Shown: piece after piece, positions 10,372 through 20,800 of the stretch
Layout of the letters: every line of letters begins with the position of its first letter
How positions within the stretch are numbered: the stretch's first letter is position 1
Source: Verrucomicrobiales bacterium
Lineage (GTDB): Bacteria; Verrucomicrobiota; Verrucomicrobiia; Verrucomicrobiales; DEV007
Direction: 5' to 3'
NCBI GenBank assembly: GCA_016795385.1
Contig: JAEUHI010000018.1
Coordinates: 36,501-100,500 of the forward strand
DNA length: 64,000 bases
Made by a program: the position numbers and the translations under genes
Notes under the pieces: generated by a model
The model's database searches: none
The model's input: only the letters and a program-made list of their open reading frames with translations
What the model was told of the DNA's origin: nothing

Positions 10372-11301
10372 ATGACCGACGCCCCTCCCCAGTTCAGCGA
10401 ACTGCTCCCCGCAGAGATCATCAACATGATCGGGCGGCTCGAGTTCCTCGCGCGCACCGCGAAAGTCGGGACCATCAACGGCCGCCATACCAGTCCGCAC
10501 AAGGGATTCTCGGTCGAGTTCGCCGAGCACCGCCAGTACGTCACCGGCGACGATCTCCGCAATCTCGACTGGCGCGTCTACGGCAAGAGCGACCGTTATT
10601 ACATCAAGCAATACATCGAGGAGACGAACATGCGGGTCACCCTGCTCGTCGATGCCTCGGGCTCGATGGCCTACGAGGGCGAGACGTCCTGCTCGCTCGG
10701 CGGCAAGGCACACCTCTCGAAATTCGAGTACGCCCGCTACCTTGCCTCGGCCCTGAGCTATCTCCTCATCCGCCAGCAGGACGCCGTCGGGCTCGTGACC
10801 TTCGACGAGGCGATCCGTACCTACCTGCGCCCCGCCGCGAAGCCGAGCCAGGTCCGCACCGTCCTCGAAGAGCTCGCCCGCACCGTGCCCGGCCAGGACA
10901 CCCGCTGCGCCGCGACCTTCCACGAGATCGCCGAGCGCATTCCCTCGCGCGGACTCGTCATCATCATCAGCGACCTCTTCGACGACGCCGAGGCGATCAA
11001 GAACGCGCTTCATCACTTCCGTTTCAAGAATCACGAGCTCGTCGTCTTCCACCTGATGGCCGAGGAGGAGCTGACCTTCCCCTTCGACAAGTTCGACGAC
11101 TTCCGCTGCCTCGAAGTCGAGGGACGCCGCCTCAACATCGATCCCTCGACGATCCGCGCCTCCTACCTCGAGCGTGTCAAGACACACCTCAAGTCGATCG
11201 AGCTCACCTGCGGCCAGATGCAGGCCGACTACGTGCCCATCAACACCAAGACCCCTGTCCCCGAAGCGCTTTTCACTTATTTCTCGCAACGCAAGGTCTG
11301 A
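10372..11301 (+). CDS. DUF58 protein with VWA-like fold
   Basis: 309 residues, starting at ATG 10372, 13 bases after moxR; the frame upstream overlaps moxR and is not coding. The DUF58 signature YVTGDDLRNLDWRVYGKSDR is followed by the VWA metal-site motif LLVDASGSMAY (DxSxS) and by a second acidic strand LVIIISDLFDD. DUF58 proteins accompany MoxR ATPases almost universally and are thought to be their VWA adaptor. Without membrane helices it is presumably cytoplasmic, at the inner face of the membrane with the following BatA-like proteins. Confidence 0.93.
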   Translation: MTDAPPQFSELLPAEIINMIGRLEFLARTAKVGTINGRHTSPHKGFSVEFAEHRQYVTGDDLRNLDWRVYGKSDRYYIKQYIEETNMRVTLLVDASGSMAYEGETSCSLGGKAHLSKFEYARYLASALSYLLIRQQDAVGLVTFDEAIRTYLRPAAKPSQVRTVLEELARTVPGQDTRCAATFHEIAERIPSRGLVIIISDLFDDAEAIKNALHHFRFKNHELVVFHLMAEEELTFPFDKFDDFRCLEVEGRRLNIDPSTIRASYLERVKTHLKSIELTCGQMQADYVPINTKTPVPEALFTYFSQRKV

Positions 11302-11335
11302 CCCCAACCGCGGGCACCAGCCCCGCCACACTCCG

Positions 11336-11360
11336 ACCTTTCACCTTTTACCTTTTACTG
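11336..11360 (+). repeat. ACCTTTT-type pyrimidine element, copy 1
   Basis: ACCTTTC followed by ACCTTTT and ACCTTTTACT repeats, ending 19 bases before the start codon at 11379. The same element precedes the next two genes of the operon (14548-14579 and 17833-17865). Confidence 0.7.
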
Positions 11361-11378
11361 CCGCTCTCCGCCCCCGGC

Positions 11379-14300
11379 ATGCTCTTTCTCAACACCATCC
11401 TCCTCCTCGGCGCGCTCGGGATCTCCATCCCGATCATCATCCATTTGCTGAACCGCCGGTCCAGCCGCGTCGTCGACTGGGGGGCGATGAATTTCCTCCT
11501 CGAATCCCTCGCCATCCGCAACCGCCGCATCCAGCTCGAGGAGGCCCTCCTCATGGCGGCCCGTTGCCTCCTCGTGGGGCTCCTCGCCCTCGCCCTCGCG
11601 CGACCTTTCATTCCACCGGGATCGACGATCCCCTGGCTCCTCGTCCTGCCGCTCCTCCTCCTCGCCGTCGTGGGGCTCGGCGTCGCGGTCGTCCTGCATG
11701 ACGAAAAGATCTGGCGTCGCCGCATCGCGATCGCTTCCGTCCTCGTCCTGTTGCTTTGCGCCGCGCTGATTTTCTTCGAGAAGTTTCTCAATCTTTCCCG
11801 TTTCTCGCCCGGTGCCCGGCAGGACATCGCCCTCATCATCGACGCCTCGACCTCGATGGGCATCGCCACCGACGGCACCACCAATTTCGAGCGTGCCATC
11901 GAGGAGGCCCGCACCCTCGTCAAGCGTGCCCCGCGTGGTCACGCCTTCAGCCTCATTGTCGGCGGTCCCTCCCCCTCGGCCCTCGTCCTCGATCCCACGA
12001 CCGACCGGGCCGCCCTCGACGCCGCGCTGAACGAACTGACCCCGCTCGACGGGGCCATGACCACCTATCAGGCCTTCACCCTCGCCTCCCTTAGCCTCGC
12101 CCGCGGGGCCAATCCCGCGAAACAGATCGTGATCCTGACCGACGAACAAAACGTCGGCTGGGAAATCGGCCAGAGCGGCCGCTGGAATTTCCTCCGCGAC
12201 GCCTTCAAGAACCTGCCGAGCGAACCGCAGATCATGGTGCGAAGGATGCCGATGCCCGACTTCGTGAGGAATCTCGCCGTCACCGACGTCCGCCTTTCCC
12301 GCGAGATCGTCGGAATCGACCGTCCCGTCACCATCACCGCGACGGTCGCGAACACGGGCAATGAAGCCGTCACTCCCGCCGCTCTCGTTCTGAAGATCGA
12401 CGACGGCCGCGACTACCGCGACGCCTCCCTTGGCCAGCTCCGTCCCGGGGAGGAGCAGGTCGTCACCTTCACCCACCAGTTCGGTGCGGCCGGCGCGCAT
12501 TCGCTGTCTCTCACCCTCGAGGTCGAGGACGACATCGCGAGTGACAACACGGGATGGTCGGCGTTGAACGTGGCGAATGAATTGAAAGTCCTCATCGTCG
12601 AGGGACGTCCCTCCGCCCGCGCCCTCGATCGCGCCGCCGCCTTCGCCGCCGTGGCCCTCGCGCCCTCGGCTCTCACTCTCGATCCCACCCTCGAGGCGAA
12701 CATCCCGGGAGAAAGCGACGAGGCCGCCGATGATTTCAATCCGAACTACGATCCCACCCTCGACCCCATCCGTTTCCTCGTCGATCCCCAGGTCGTCGAT
12801 CTTTCCGATCTCGGGGTGATCTCCGATTTCTCGACCTACGACACCGTCATCCTCGCCGACGTGCCGCGCCTCTCCGTTCCCGTCGCGGCGAATCTCGCGC
12901 GTTACGTCGAAGACGGAGGCGGGCTTCTCGTCGCGGCCGGAGCCAAGGCCCAGGGCGAATTCTACAACGCTTGGAAACTCGCCGACGAATCACCCTTCCT
13001 CCCCGCCACGATCGCCGATCCTGTCGTCGCCTCGGCCACCGAAGGCTTTTCGCCCTCGGCCCAGACCCTCACCCATCCCGCCCTCGCCAAGGTCGCCGAT
13101 CCCGCCAAGAGCGACTTCTCCGGCACTGTCATCACGAACTACCGCCCCCAGACCATCCCCGAAGCCCTCGCCAAGGATGCCTCCGTCGGCGCGCGGCTCA
13201 ACAATGGCGAGATCCTCCTCAGCTCCCGCAAGGCGGGCCGCGGCCAGGTGGTTTTGTTAGGCATCCCCCTCGATCTCTCCGCCGGCAATCTCGTGACGCG
13301 CCAGGCTTTCCTGCCCTTCATCCACGAACTCGTCTACCACCTCGCCGATCCGGCCTCCTACCAGCTCAATCTCGAGCCGGGCTGGGAGGTCAATCTCGGG
13401 CTCGCCGGCAAACGCGGCCGCGCTCTCGGCGAGGGACTGATCGGACGTTACTTCGCGGGCCACAACGCCACCGAGCCAAGTCACACCCGCCAGGATCCCG
13501 CGATCCAATTCAACTGGATGAACGGCAGCCCCGCCCCGGGTATTCCCGCCGATGGCTTCCGCGTCGAGTGGACCGGCAAAATCCAGGTGCCCGATCCGAA
13601 GCGCCTCACCTTCCAGGCCGAGGTCGACGACCACCTCGAGATCTTCATCGATGGCAAGTCCGTCGTGCAGTTCAACCAAAGCACGCGCGAACGCCGCTTC
13701 TCGGGCAAGATCGAGGAAAACCGCTGGTATGATTTCCGCGCCGTCTACCGCGAGGAGGGCGGCGAGGCCAAGGCCATCCTGAAGTGGGAGGCCGACAAGC
13801 TGCCTTCGCAGATCATCCCGCCGACGCGCTTCCGCACCTTCTCCGGCGAGGGCGACGAGACCGGCCGCGAGAGCAGCCTCGCCTCCTTCCCCGTGAAGGG
13901 ACCCGATGGCAAACCGCGCGTCGCCGCGCTGAGTTCGAAGGACGGCGGATCGGTGCTGAAGCTGCAGGGGCAGATTTCCTCCGGCCTTTACCAGCTGACC
14001 GTGCCCGAGGATCAGACACCGTTCTTCACCGACTTCCTCCGCGAAGGCGGACGCGAGATCCCCTTCACCGTGAAACGCGATCCCGCCGAGAGCCGTCTCG
14101 TCCGCCTCACCGATTCCGACTACGCCTTCCTCGCGAACTTCGTCACCCTATCAAAGCCACAAACGCTCGAGGAGCTGATCGGTTTCCTCAACGGCAACCA
14201 GTTCGGCCAGGAGTTGTGGAAGTACCTTGCGCTCGGCGCCTTCGCCTTCCTCCTCCTCGAGATCGTCCTCTCCCGCTGGATCGCCCGCAGCCGCCGCATG

Positions 14301-14387
14301 GGCGAGGAGATCAAGATCCAGTTCGAATCCAAAGACGCCCCCAGCAACGCCTTCCGCGAACAGCTCGCGAGGTTCGGGAAAGCTTGA
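11379..14387 (+). CDS. BatA/VWA membrane protein with PA14 domain
   Basis: 1002 residues. The N-terminus (LNTILLLGALGISIPIIIHL, then NRRSSRVVDWGAMNFL) is the aerotolerance-type BatA N-terminal region with helices near 5-25, 62-80, 84-106 and 114-132. A VWA domain follows with DIALIIDASTSMG (MIDAS DxSxS) around 150. A glutamine-amidotransferase-like middle holds VILADVPRLSVPVAANLARYV. Residues about 690-815 are a PA14-like carbohydrate-binding domain (GLIGRYFAG, FNWMNGSPAPG, VDDHLEIFIDGK, AILKWEA), and a last helix lies near 945. It is thus an inner-membrane protein with large periplasmic parts, remodelled by MoxR. The PA14 insert suggests cell-wall or exopolysaccharide contact. Confidence 0.88.
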   Translation: MLFLNTILLLGALGISIPIIIHLLNRRSSRVVDWGAMNFLLESLAIRNRRIQLEEALLMAARCLLVGLLALALARPFIPPGSTIPWLLVLPLLLLAVVGLGVAVVLHDEKIWRRRIAIASVLVLLLCAALIFFEKFLNLSRFSPGARQDIALIIDASTSMGIATDGTTNFERAIEEARTLVKRAPRGHAFSLIVGGPSPSALVLDPTTDRAALDAALNELTPLDGAMTTYQAFTLASLSLARGANPAKQIVILTDEQNVGWEIGQSGRWNFLRDAFKNLPSEPQIMVRRMPMPDFVRNLAVTDVRLSREIVGIDRPVTITATVANTGNEAVTPAALVLKIDDGRDYRDASLGQLRPGEEQVVTFTHQFGAAGAHSLSLTLEVEDDIASDNTGWSALNVANELKVLIVEGRPSARALDRAAAFAAVALAPSALTLDPTLEANIPGESDEAADDFNPNYDPTLDPIRFLVDPQVVDLSDLGVISDFSTYDTVILADVPRLSVPVAANLARYVEDGGGLLVAAGAKAQGEFYNAWKLADESPFLPATIADPVVASATEGFSPSAQTLTHPALAKVADPAKSDFSGTVITNYRPQTIPEALAKDASVGARLNNGEILLSSRKAGRGQVVLLGIPLDLSAGNLVTRQAFLPFIHELVYHLADPASYQLNLEPGWEVNLGLAGKRGRALGEGLIGRYFAGHNATEPSHTRQDPAIQFNWMNGSPAPGIPADGFRVEWTGKIQVPDPKRLTFQAEVDDHLEIFIDGKSVVQFNQSTRERRFSGKIEENRWYDFRAVYREEGGEAKAILKWEADKLPSQIIPPTRFRTFSGEGDETGRESSLASFPVKGPDGKPRVAALSSKDGGSVLKLQGQISSGLYQLTVPEDQTPFFTDFLREGGREIPFTVKRDPAESRLVRLTDSDYAFLANFVTLSKPQTLEELIGFLNGNQFGQELWKYLALGAFAFLLLEIVLSRWIARSRRMGEEIKIQFESKDAPSNAFREQLARFGKA

Positions 14388-14399
14388 GATGAAGGTTTT

Positions 14400-14524
14400 T
14401 GAAAACAGACACGATCTCTCCGCAGTCCCTATCTGCGGTCATCGGCGTGTCATCAGCGCTCATCCGCGTTCCTTCTTTTCCACGCAGATGTCCGCGGATC
14501 TCCGCAGATTTCCGCAGATGCATT
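14400..14524. repeat. Intergenic CGCAGAT/ATCTGCGG repeat patch
   Basis: Within the 213-base gap between two operon genes lie ATCTGCGGTCATC, CTCATCCGCG, CGCAGATGTCCGCGG, ATCTCCGCAG and ATTTCCGCAGATG. They are degenerate direct and inverted copies of one word and resemble dispersed non-coding repeats known from many environmental genomes. Confidence 0.5.
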
Positions 14525-14547
14525 TCTTGAGAGCGTTCTCTCTCCCC

Positions 14548-14600
14548 ACCTTTCACCTTTTACCTTTTACCTTTTACTGCGGCCTCCGGCCGCCCCTGCC
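14548..14600 (+). repeat. ACCTTTT-type pyrimidine element plus GC hairpin, copy 2
   Basis: Four tandem ACCTTT(T/C) words (14548-14579) are followed by the stem-loop GCGGCC-TCC-GGCCGC (about 14579-14593) and then the GTG start at 14601. Confidence 0.7.
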
Positions 14601-17600
14601 GTGAACACCGACGACTTCAGCCGCACCGACCTCCTCGATTCGCTCGGGCCCTTTCTCTCGGGCCCGGGGCTGATCGTCTGCGCCCTTCTCTGGCTCGCCA
14701 CGGTGAAGCTACGCGGCCGTTTTCCCAAGGCCAACGTCGCTCTCTCGATCCTCGGCTTCCTTCTCGCCTCGTCGGCCTGTTGGCTCGCCTTCCAGTTCCT
14801 CGGCGCCTTCTTCTCCCTCGCCACCTCTTGGTCGCTCATCACCATCGCCCTGCTCGGCGGAGCCGCGTCGGAGGCGATCGTCTGGATCTACGGCTTTGAG
14901 AAATCGCTCGTCACGCCGCGCAAGGGACGCTTTCTCCTCGGTCTGAGGCTCGCCTCGCTCGTCGTCCTTCTCCTCATCCTCGTGCAGCCGGTGCGTTCTT
15001 TCATCGAGGAACGCGAGATCTCCCGCGAGGTCGCGGTGCTCATCGACGACTCCGATTCGATGCGGCTCTCCGACCAGCGTCTCACGCCCGCGCAGAAGCT
15101 CGACCGAGCCGCCCTCCTCGCCGTTCCCGGTTTGGAAAAACGTCCCGCCCTCGCCGGGATCGCACGGCAGGCCGCGGCTCTCGATGCCGCTTTCGCGGAG
15201 GAAGTGAACGCCCTGCGCTCCGCACCGGATCTGCAGACCGGACTCGAAGGCCGCGCCGCGCAACTGCCCGAGGTTTTCAAAAAGCTCGAAAGCGATCGCG
15301 CCGCCCTGACCAAAACCCTCACCGACACCCTCGCCACGAACCTGCCGGGCGAGGTGAAGGGCAAGCTCGACGATTACCTGAAGCGCAGCCGCGATGGACT
15401 TTCCCGCATTCTCCCGCTCGCCTCACAGGCACTGGCCTCGGGCAACGCCGACGAACTCGTGAAACAGCTCGAAACCGCCCGCAATGAACTCGCCCCCCTC
15501 GTGCAAACGATCGCGGCCACCGGCGCGAAGGCCGACGAGGCGTTCTACAACGGTCTCGATGCCCCGACGAAGAAGTTCGTCGATGAAGCCGCCGCGACTC
15601 CGCGCGCCGAACTCGCGAAACGCGTCCTTTCCGCTCCTATGCCCGCCACCGGGGCCGCCGAGGGCGAAACGCCGGAGACCGAAGAGGGTCAGGCCGCAGA
15701 TCCGACCCTGTTGGGTCGGCTGAAGGATCGCTACAACCTGCGCTACTACCGCTTCGCCCGCGACGTGACGCAGATCTCCGATCCGCTCGCTGAGGAGGAA
15801 GGCGCGGAGATCGGAGCAAAACCCGAAAACGCCCAGACGGACCTCACTGGCGCGCTCGAGCACGTCCTCGACAACACCTCGCCCGAGTCGCTCGCCGGGG
15901 TACTTTTGTTAGGCGACGGACGCCACAACGGCGCCGCCCTGCCCGAGGACAGCCTGCGCCAGCTCGCGGTGCGCAACGCGCCGCTCTCCGCCGTGCCCCT
16001 CGGCGCGGATCTGGGGCCGGTCGACATTTCGCTCCTCTCGCTCAACGCGCCGGAGTCCATCTATCTCGATGACCGGGTCGTCGTCACCGCCACGGCGAAG
16101 CTCGATGGTTTCCTCGGCGAGAAGGTGCAGGCCGAGCTCGTCTCGGGCGAGGAGGTGATCGAGACCGTCACCATCGATGTCACCGACGTCAGTTTCCGCA
16201 CCGAGATCCATTTCGTCCACAAACCCGAGGCGAAGGGCATCCACGATTACCAGGTGCGGCTGAAGCCCGACGACCGCGAGATCTTCAAGGAAAACAACTC
16301 GTGGGATTTCAAGGTCGCGGTGACCGATGACCGCACCAACGTGCTCCTCGTCGATGGTTTCCCCCGCTGGGAATTCCGCTACCTGCGCAATCTTTTCTAC
16401 GGTCGCGACAAGTCGGTGCACCTGCAATACGTGCTCTTGAATCCCGACGAGATTCACCGCGGTCCGCAGCCGCCCACGGTCTACGCGAGCGCCTCGCGTC
16501 CCTTCGGTGAGGCCGAGGCGTCCCATCTGCCGCAGATCCATTCGGAATGGCAGCGCTTCGACGTCATCATCCTCGGCGACATCCCGCCGAATGCCCTCTC
16601 CGCCCGCGATCTCGCCGCGATCGAGGAAGCCGTGACCAAACGTGGCGCCCTCCTCGTCTGCGTCGCCGGCCCCCGCTACATGCCGCATGGTCACGACAGC
16701 CGCGTTCTGCAGGATCTCCTCCCCGTCGCCTACACGCCCGGCACCGCGACGCGCTACGACACGCCGGAGTCCGCCTATCGCATTCATCTCACGGCCGCCG
16801 GCCGCGAGCATGCCGTGACCTCGCAATCGACGAGCCGCGCGCTCAACGAGGAACTTTGGTCCACCTTTCCGCCGATGCGCTGGCGTTACTCGGGCGCCCG
16901 GTTGAAAGACACCGCCGAGGTGCTCGCCTACGCCCATCCCGTCGGCTCCGCACCGACTGCGGCAGGCTTCACGCCCGATGGCTCGCCCGGCTCGGTCGAG
17001 GCCGCGATCCAGCAACTCGCCAACCAGAAAAACGTCGAGGCGGAGAACGCGATCCTCTCGACGATCCGCGCCGGCCTCGGTAAGGTGCTGCTGCTGCATT
17101 TCGACCAGACCTGGCGCTTCCGCTACGGCGTCGGCGACACCTACCACCACCGCTTCTGGGGCCAGGTGACGCGCTGGGGCGCCGGACCCAACCTCCGCTC
17201 GGGCAATGACTTTGTCCGCCTCGGCACCGACCGTCTCAGCTACACCCCGAACGACGCCATCGAAGTGACCGCGAAGGTCCTCGACCCCGAGCGGCGTCCC
17301 GTCACCGACGCGGGAGTCGAGGTGGAGATCTGGAAAGACGGCGAACGTCTCCGCAAACAACGCCTGAGCTACCGCACCGATTCCTCCGGTCTCTATGAAA
17401 CCAGTCTGAGCGGTCTCGACGAAGAGGGCGAATACGAATTGAAACTCGTCGGCGGCGAAGTCGAAGAAGCCATTGCCGCGGTGCCTGACGGACCCAAGGA
17501 GATCTCGACCGAACTCCTCGTCGTGACGACCCGCAATCCCATCGAACTCGCCGAACTCACCGCCGACCGCGATTTCCTCAATCGCGCCACGACCATGACC

Positions 17601-17780
17601 GGCGGCAAACTGGCCGAACTCGACGACCTCGCCAGCCTCGTCCACAGCTTCGGCGCCCCGAAAGAAGTCCTCAAGGAACGCCGCAATATCACGTTATGGG
17701 ATAAATGGCCCCTGCTCCTCGCCTTCTTCGGCCTCCTCACGACCGAGTGGGTGACGCGGAGGAGGAGCGGATTGGTGTGA
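14601..17780 (+). CDS. Large VWA membrane protein (BatB-like partner)
   Basis: 1059 residues starting with GTG 14601. Three N-terminal helices (about 20-38, 46-72, 76-92) and one near 112-132 precede VAVLIDDSDSMRLSD, a VWA metal site of DxSxS type, near 145. A long helical linker and a second part with ESLAGVLLLGDGRHNG, then VLLVDGFPRWEFRYLRNLF, a class I glutamine-amidotransferase-like fold, follow. An Ig-like region (LSYTPNDAIEVTAKVLDPE) leads to a C-terminal helix (WPLLLAFFGLLTTEWVTRR). The layout is typical of the second VWA protein in PVC MoxR operons, exposed to the periplasm. Substrate is unknown. Confidence 0.85.
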   Translation: MNTDDFSRTDLLDSLGPFLSGPGLIVCALLWLATVKLRGRFPKANVALSILGFLLASSACWLAFQFLGAFFSLATSWSLITIALLGGAASEAIVWIYGFEKSLVTPRKGRFLLGLRLASLVVLLLILVQPVRSFIEEREISREVAVLIDDSDSMRLSDQRLTPAQKLDRAALLAVPGLEKRPALAGIARQAAALDAAFAEEVNALRSAPDLQTGLEGRAAQLPEVFKKLESDRAALTKTLTDTLATNLPGEVKGKLDDYLKRSRDGLSRILPLASQALASGNADELVKQLETARNELAPLVQTIAATGAKADEAFYNGLDAPTKKFVDEAAATPRAELAKRVLSAPMPATGAAEGETPETEEGQAADPTLLGRLKDRYNLRYYRFARDVTQISDPLAEEEGAEIGAKPENAQTDLTGALEHVLDNTSPESLAGVLLLGDGRHNGAALPEDSLRQLAVRNAPLSAVPLGADLGPVDISLLSLNAPESIYLDDRVVVTATAKLDGFLGEKVQAELVSGEEVIETVTIDVTDVSFRTEIHFVHKPEAKGIHDYQVRLKPDDREIFKENNSWDFKVAVTDDRTNVLLVDGFPRWEFRYLRNLFYGRDKSVHLQYVLLNPDEIHRGPQPPTVYASASRPFGEAEASHLPQIHSEWQRFDVIILGDIPPNALSARDLAAIEEAVTKRGALLVCVAGPRYMPHGHDSRVLQDLLPVAYTPGTATRYDTPESAYRIHLTAAGREHAVTSQSTSRALNEELWSTFPPMRWRYSGARLKDTAEVLAYAHPVGSAPTAAGFTPDGSPGSVEAAIQQLANQKNVEAENAILSTIRAGLGKVLLLHFDQTWRFRYGVGDTYHHRFWGQVTRWGAGPNLRSGNDFVRLGTDRLSYTPNDAIEVTAKVLDPERRPVTDAGVEVEIWKDGERLRKQRLSYRTDSSGLYETSLSGLDEEGEYELKLVGGEVEEAIAAVPDGPKEISTELLVVTTRNPIELAELTADRDFLNRATTMTGGKLAELDDLASLVHSFGAPKEVLKERRNITLWDKWPLLLAFFGLLTTEWVTRRRSGLV

Positions 17781-17832
17781 TTCGTAGAAACTCAAAAGTC
17801 TAGCTCCTCTCCCCAGCGCCCATCGCAGCCAA

Positions 17833-17880
17833 TACCTTTTACCTTTTACTTTCCCACCTTTTACCGGGCCTTCGGCCCGA
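17833..17880 (+). repeat. ACCTTTT-type pyrimidine element plus GC hairpin, copy 3
   Basis: Three ACCTTTT words (17833-17865) are followed by the hairpin CGGGCC-TT-CGGCCCG (17865-17879), and the ATG at 17886 follows directly. Same order and spacing as copy 2. Confidence 0.7.
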
Positions 17881-17885
17881 AAACC

Positions 17886-20800
17886 ATGAGCACCTTCGAA
17901 GCCGCCCTTGGACAACTGCCGCAGCCCATCCTCGACAAGCTGCAATCGATGATCCGCCGGGTGCGGAGGCTCCTCTTCATCCGGGGGCTCTTCGCAACGC
18001 TGGCGGTGGCGCTCGTCTGCCTCCTCGCGATCATGGCGGTGGACGCGACGATCACGCTGTTCTCGACGACCTCGCGCTGGATTCTCAGCCTCGCCGGGCT
18101 CGCGATCACGCTGGCGGCGGCGTGGTGGTTCCTCCTCCGTCCGCTCTCGCGCCGCTACACCCTCACGAAAATGGCGCGCATTCTCGAAGTGCGCCATCCG
18201 GAGCTGCAGGAACGCATTTCCACCGCGGTCGAACTGCTCGCGAGCGACGATCCGGATTCGATCCGCGGATCGCAGGAACTCATCCAGGCGGTGGTCGACT
18301 CGGCTGTCGATGATGTCGCCACGGTCGATCCGAAGACGGAATTCAAGCCGGCCCGCTCGAAAAAATTCATCGTCGCCTCGGCGATCTGCGCGGGTATCAT
18401 CGCGCTGCTCCTCGCGATCTGGCCACAACAGGCTTGGACGCTGCTGACGCGAGCCCTTGCCCCCTTCCTCGACATTGGCAACGCCTACGCCGACACCCTC
18501 GTCGTCGATCCCGGCGATGTTCGCGTCGCGAAGGGCGAGCCGGTGACGATCCAGGTCTCGGTGAAACACAAACGTCTCAAACGCGCCGAGATCCGCCGCC
18601 AGCTTCCCGACGGCACCGAGTCGGTCGAACGCATGGCCCTCATCGCCGAGGATCCGGACGGGACGAAGCGTTTCTCGCTCACCTTCCCCGCCGTCGAGGA
18701 AGGCTTCGATTATCGGGTCCGTGCGGGTGCCGCCCTCAGCCGCTATTTCGACGTCACCGCCGTCGAGCCGCCCACGGTGACGACGCTGGAGGTGAAATAC
18801 GACTATCCCGAATACACCGGCCTGCCGGACGCCGGCGGCGAGACCGAAACCGGCGAGATCCGCGCCGTCGCCCACACCCGCGTCTCGGTGACGGCGACGC
18901 TGAACAAACCGGCCTGGAGCGCCAAACTCATTCTCAACGAAACCCCGTCCGCGGCCGAGCCGGTCATCGCGGAGAATCGGGTGACCTGGGATTTCGAGCT
19001 GACCTCCGGCATGCGCGGAAGCTGGCACCTCGATCTCGCCGACGAGGAGGGATTCGCCAACCAGCCTTCGTCCTATCCCATCGAGGTCCTCCCTGACAAA
19101 GCCCCCACCGTGCAGATCCTCGCTCCCGTGCAACGCGACATTTCCCTGAAGCCGACCGAACGCCTCCCCATCGATCTCAGCGTGGTGGAGGACTTCGGCT
19201 TCGGCGATGTCGTCTTGATGGCGACGCCGGATGGTGCCGTCGCGCCGACCCAACTGGTGCAGCCTTCGCCCGCGGCGACGAACCGTCCCGGCACCTACTC
19301 GGCCCAGGCCCTTCTCGACCTGCCGGCCTTGAAACTGACGCCCGATCAGCGCCGTCTCGCCGTGCAGGTGCGGGTGCGCGACAACCGTCCCGAAAACTAC
19401 GACGGTCCCGGGGTGGGCTTGAGCGAGGTGATTTTCGTGACGATCGATCAGAACGCGAAATCCCTCGCCGACCAGGCGATCGAGGCGCAGAAGAAAGAAG
19501 TCGAAGAGCAGATCCGCGAAGCGAAACAGGAGCTCGAGAAGGCCCGCGATGATCTGCGTCGGGCCGAGCAGGAACTGATCCGCGACAAGGAGGTCAACAG
19601 CGAGGCGAAGGAGAAGCTCGACGAATTCACCGAGCACAACGAGGCCGCCCGCGAGAAACTCGAGCAGGTCGCCGCCACCCTCGACACGCCCCTCTTCCAG
19701 GAGCAGTCGCAGCAGGCCGCGAAGCTCGCCAACGAGCCCCTCGCCGAGGCGCAGGAAAAGGCCGACATGATTCCCATGACGGACGCCCAGCACGAACGCG
19801 TCGCCGAGGCGAAGGAGGCGCGCGCCAAGGTCGAGGAAGCGATCAAGGGACTCGACGAACTTTCCAAGTCGATGCGTGAGGCGAACGAGGACTACGAGGC
19901 GATTTCGAAACTGAACGAACTCGCCAACAAACAGCAGGAACTGGCGATGAAGGCGGAGGATTGGCAGCAGCGCGCCCAACAGGAGCGTGCCGCCGCCGAG
20001 CAGGCCGCACAGCAGGCGCCCGATGAAAACGCGAAGGAACAGGCGATGCGTCAGTTCGACCAGCAGCAGCAGCGCGAGGCGCAGCAATTCCAGAACGAAC
20101 AGAACCGCGTCGAGCAGCAACTGGGCGAGATGTTGAAGGAGAACGCCGCCGCCCTCGCCGAAGTGCTCAAAGAGCAGCGCGCCCAGAGCGACGATCTCGC
20201 CGAGCAGGCCGAGGCCCTGGCAAAACAACAAGAATCCCTGCGCGACGCAAGCCGCGAGGCGACCGACAAGAACGAAGACCAGCAGGAAGCCTTGCGTGAG
20301 GCCCTCGTCGAGCAACTCGCGCAACTGCAATCCGAACTCGCCCAGCAGGCCAAGGCTGCTGCCGAAGAAGCGCAGGAGGCGGCTGTGCCAGGCAAGGGCG
20401 AAGCCGAAAATGCTCCGGAATCCAATCAGGCGCAGGCGAATGCCGAAACCCAAAAACCGGCCAACCCCGAAGCCCAGGCCCAGGCCGCGGAAGCCCTCGC
20501 CCAGGCCGCCGAAGAGGCCAGCCAGGCCGCGGAAAATCTTGCCAAGAAAGACCTCGCCCCTGCCAGCGAAGCCGCGAGCGAAGCGAGCGAGACCCTCGCC
20601 AAAGCGGAGGCCGCGCAGGCGCAGGCGCAGGCCTCCGGGTCCGAACCGTCCGACTCGTCCGACTCGTCCGAACCGTCCGACGCGCCTGCAAAGAACGAGG
20701 CCGCCCCCGAAGCCGCTGCCCTTGCCCAACGCCAGGAAGCCCTCGCCGAGCAGATCGAAGCCGTGAAGGAAGGCCGGCTCCAGGAGGCCCTCGCCCAGAT

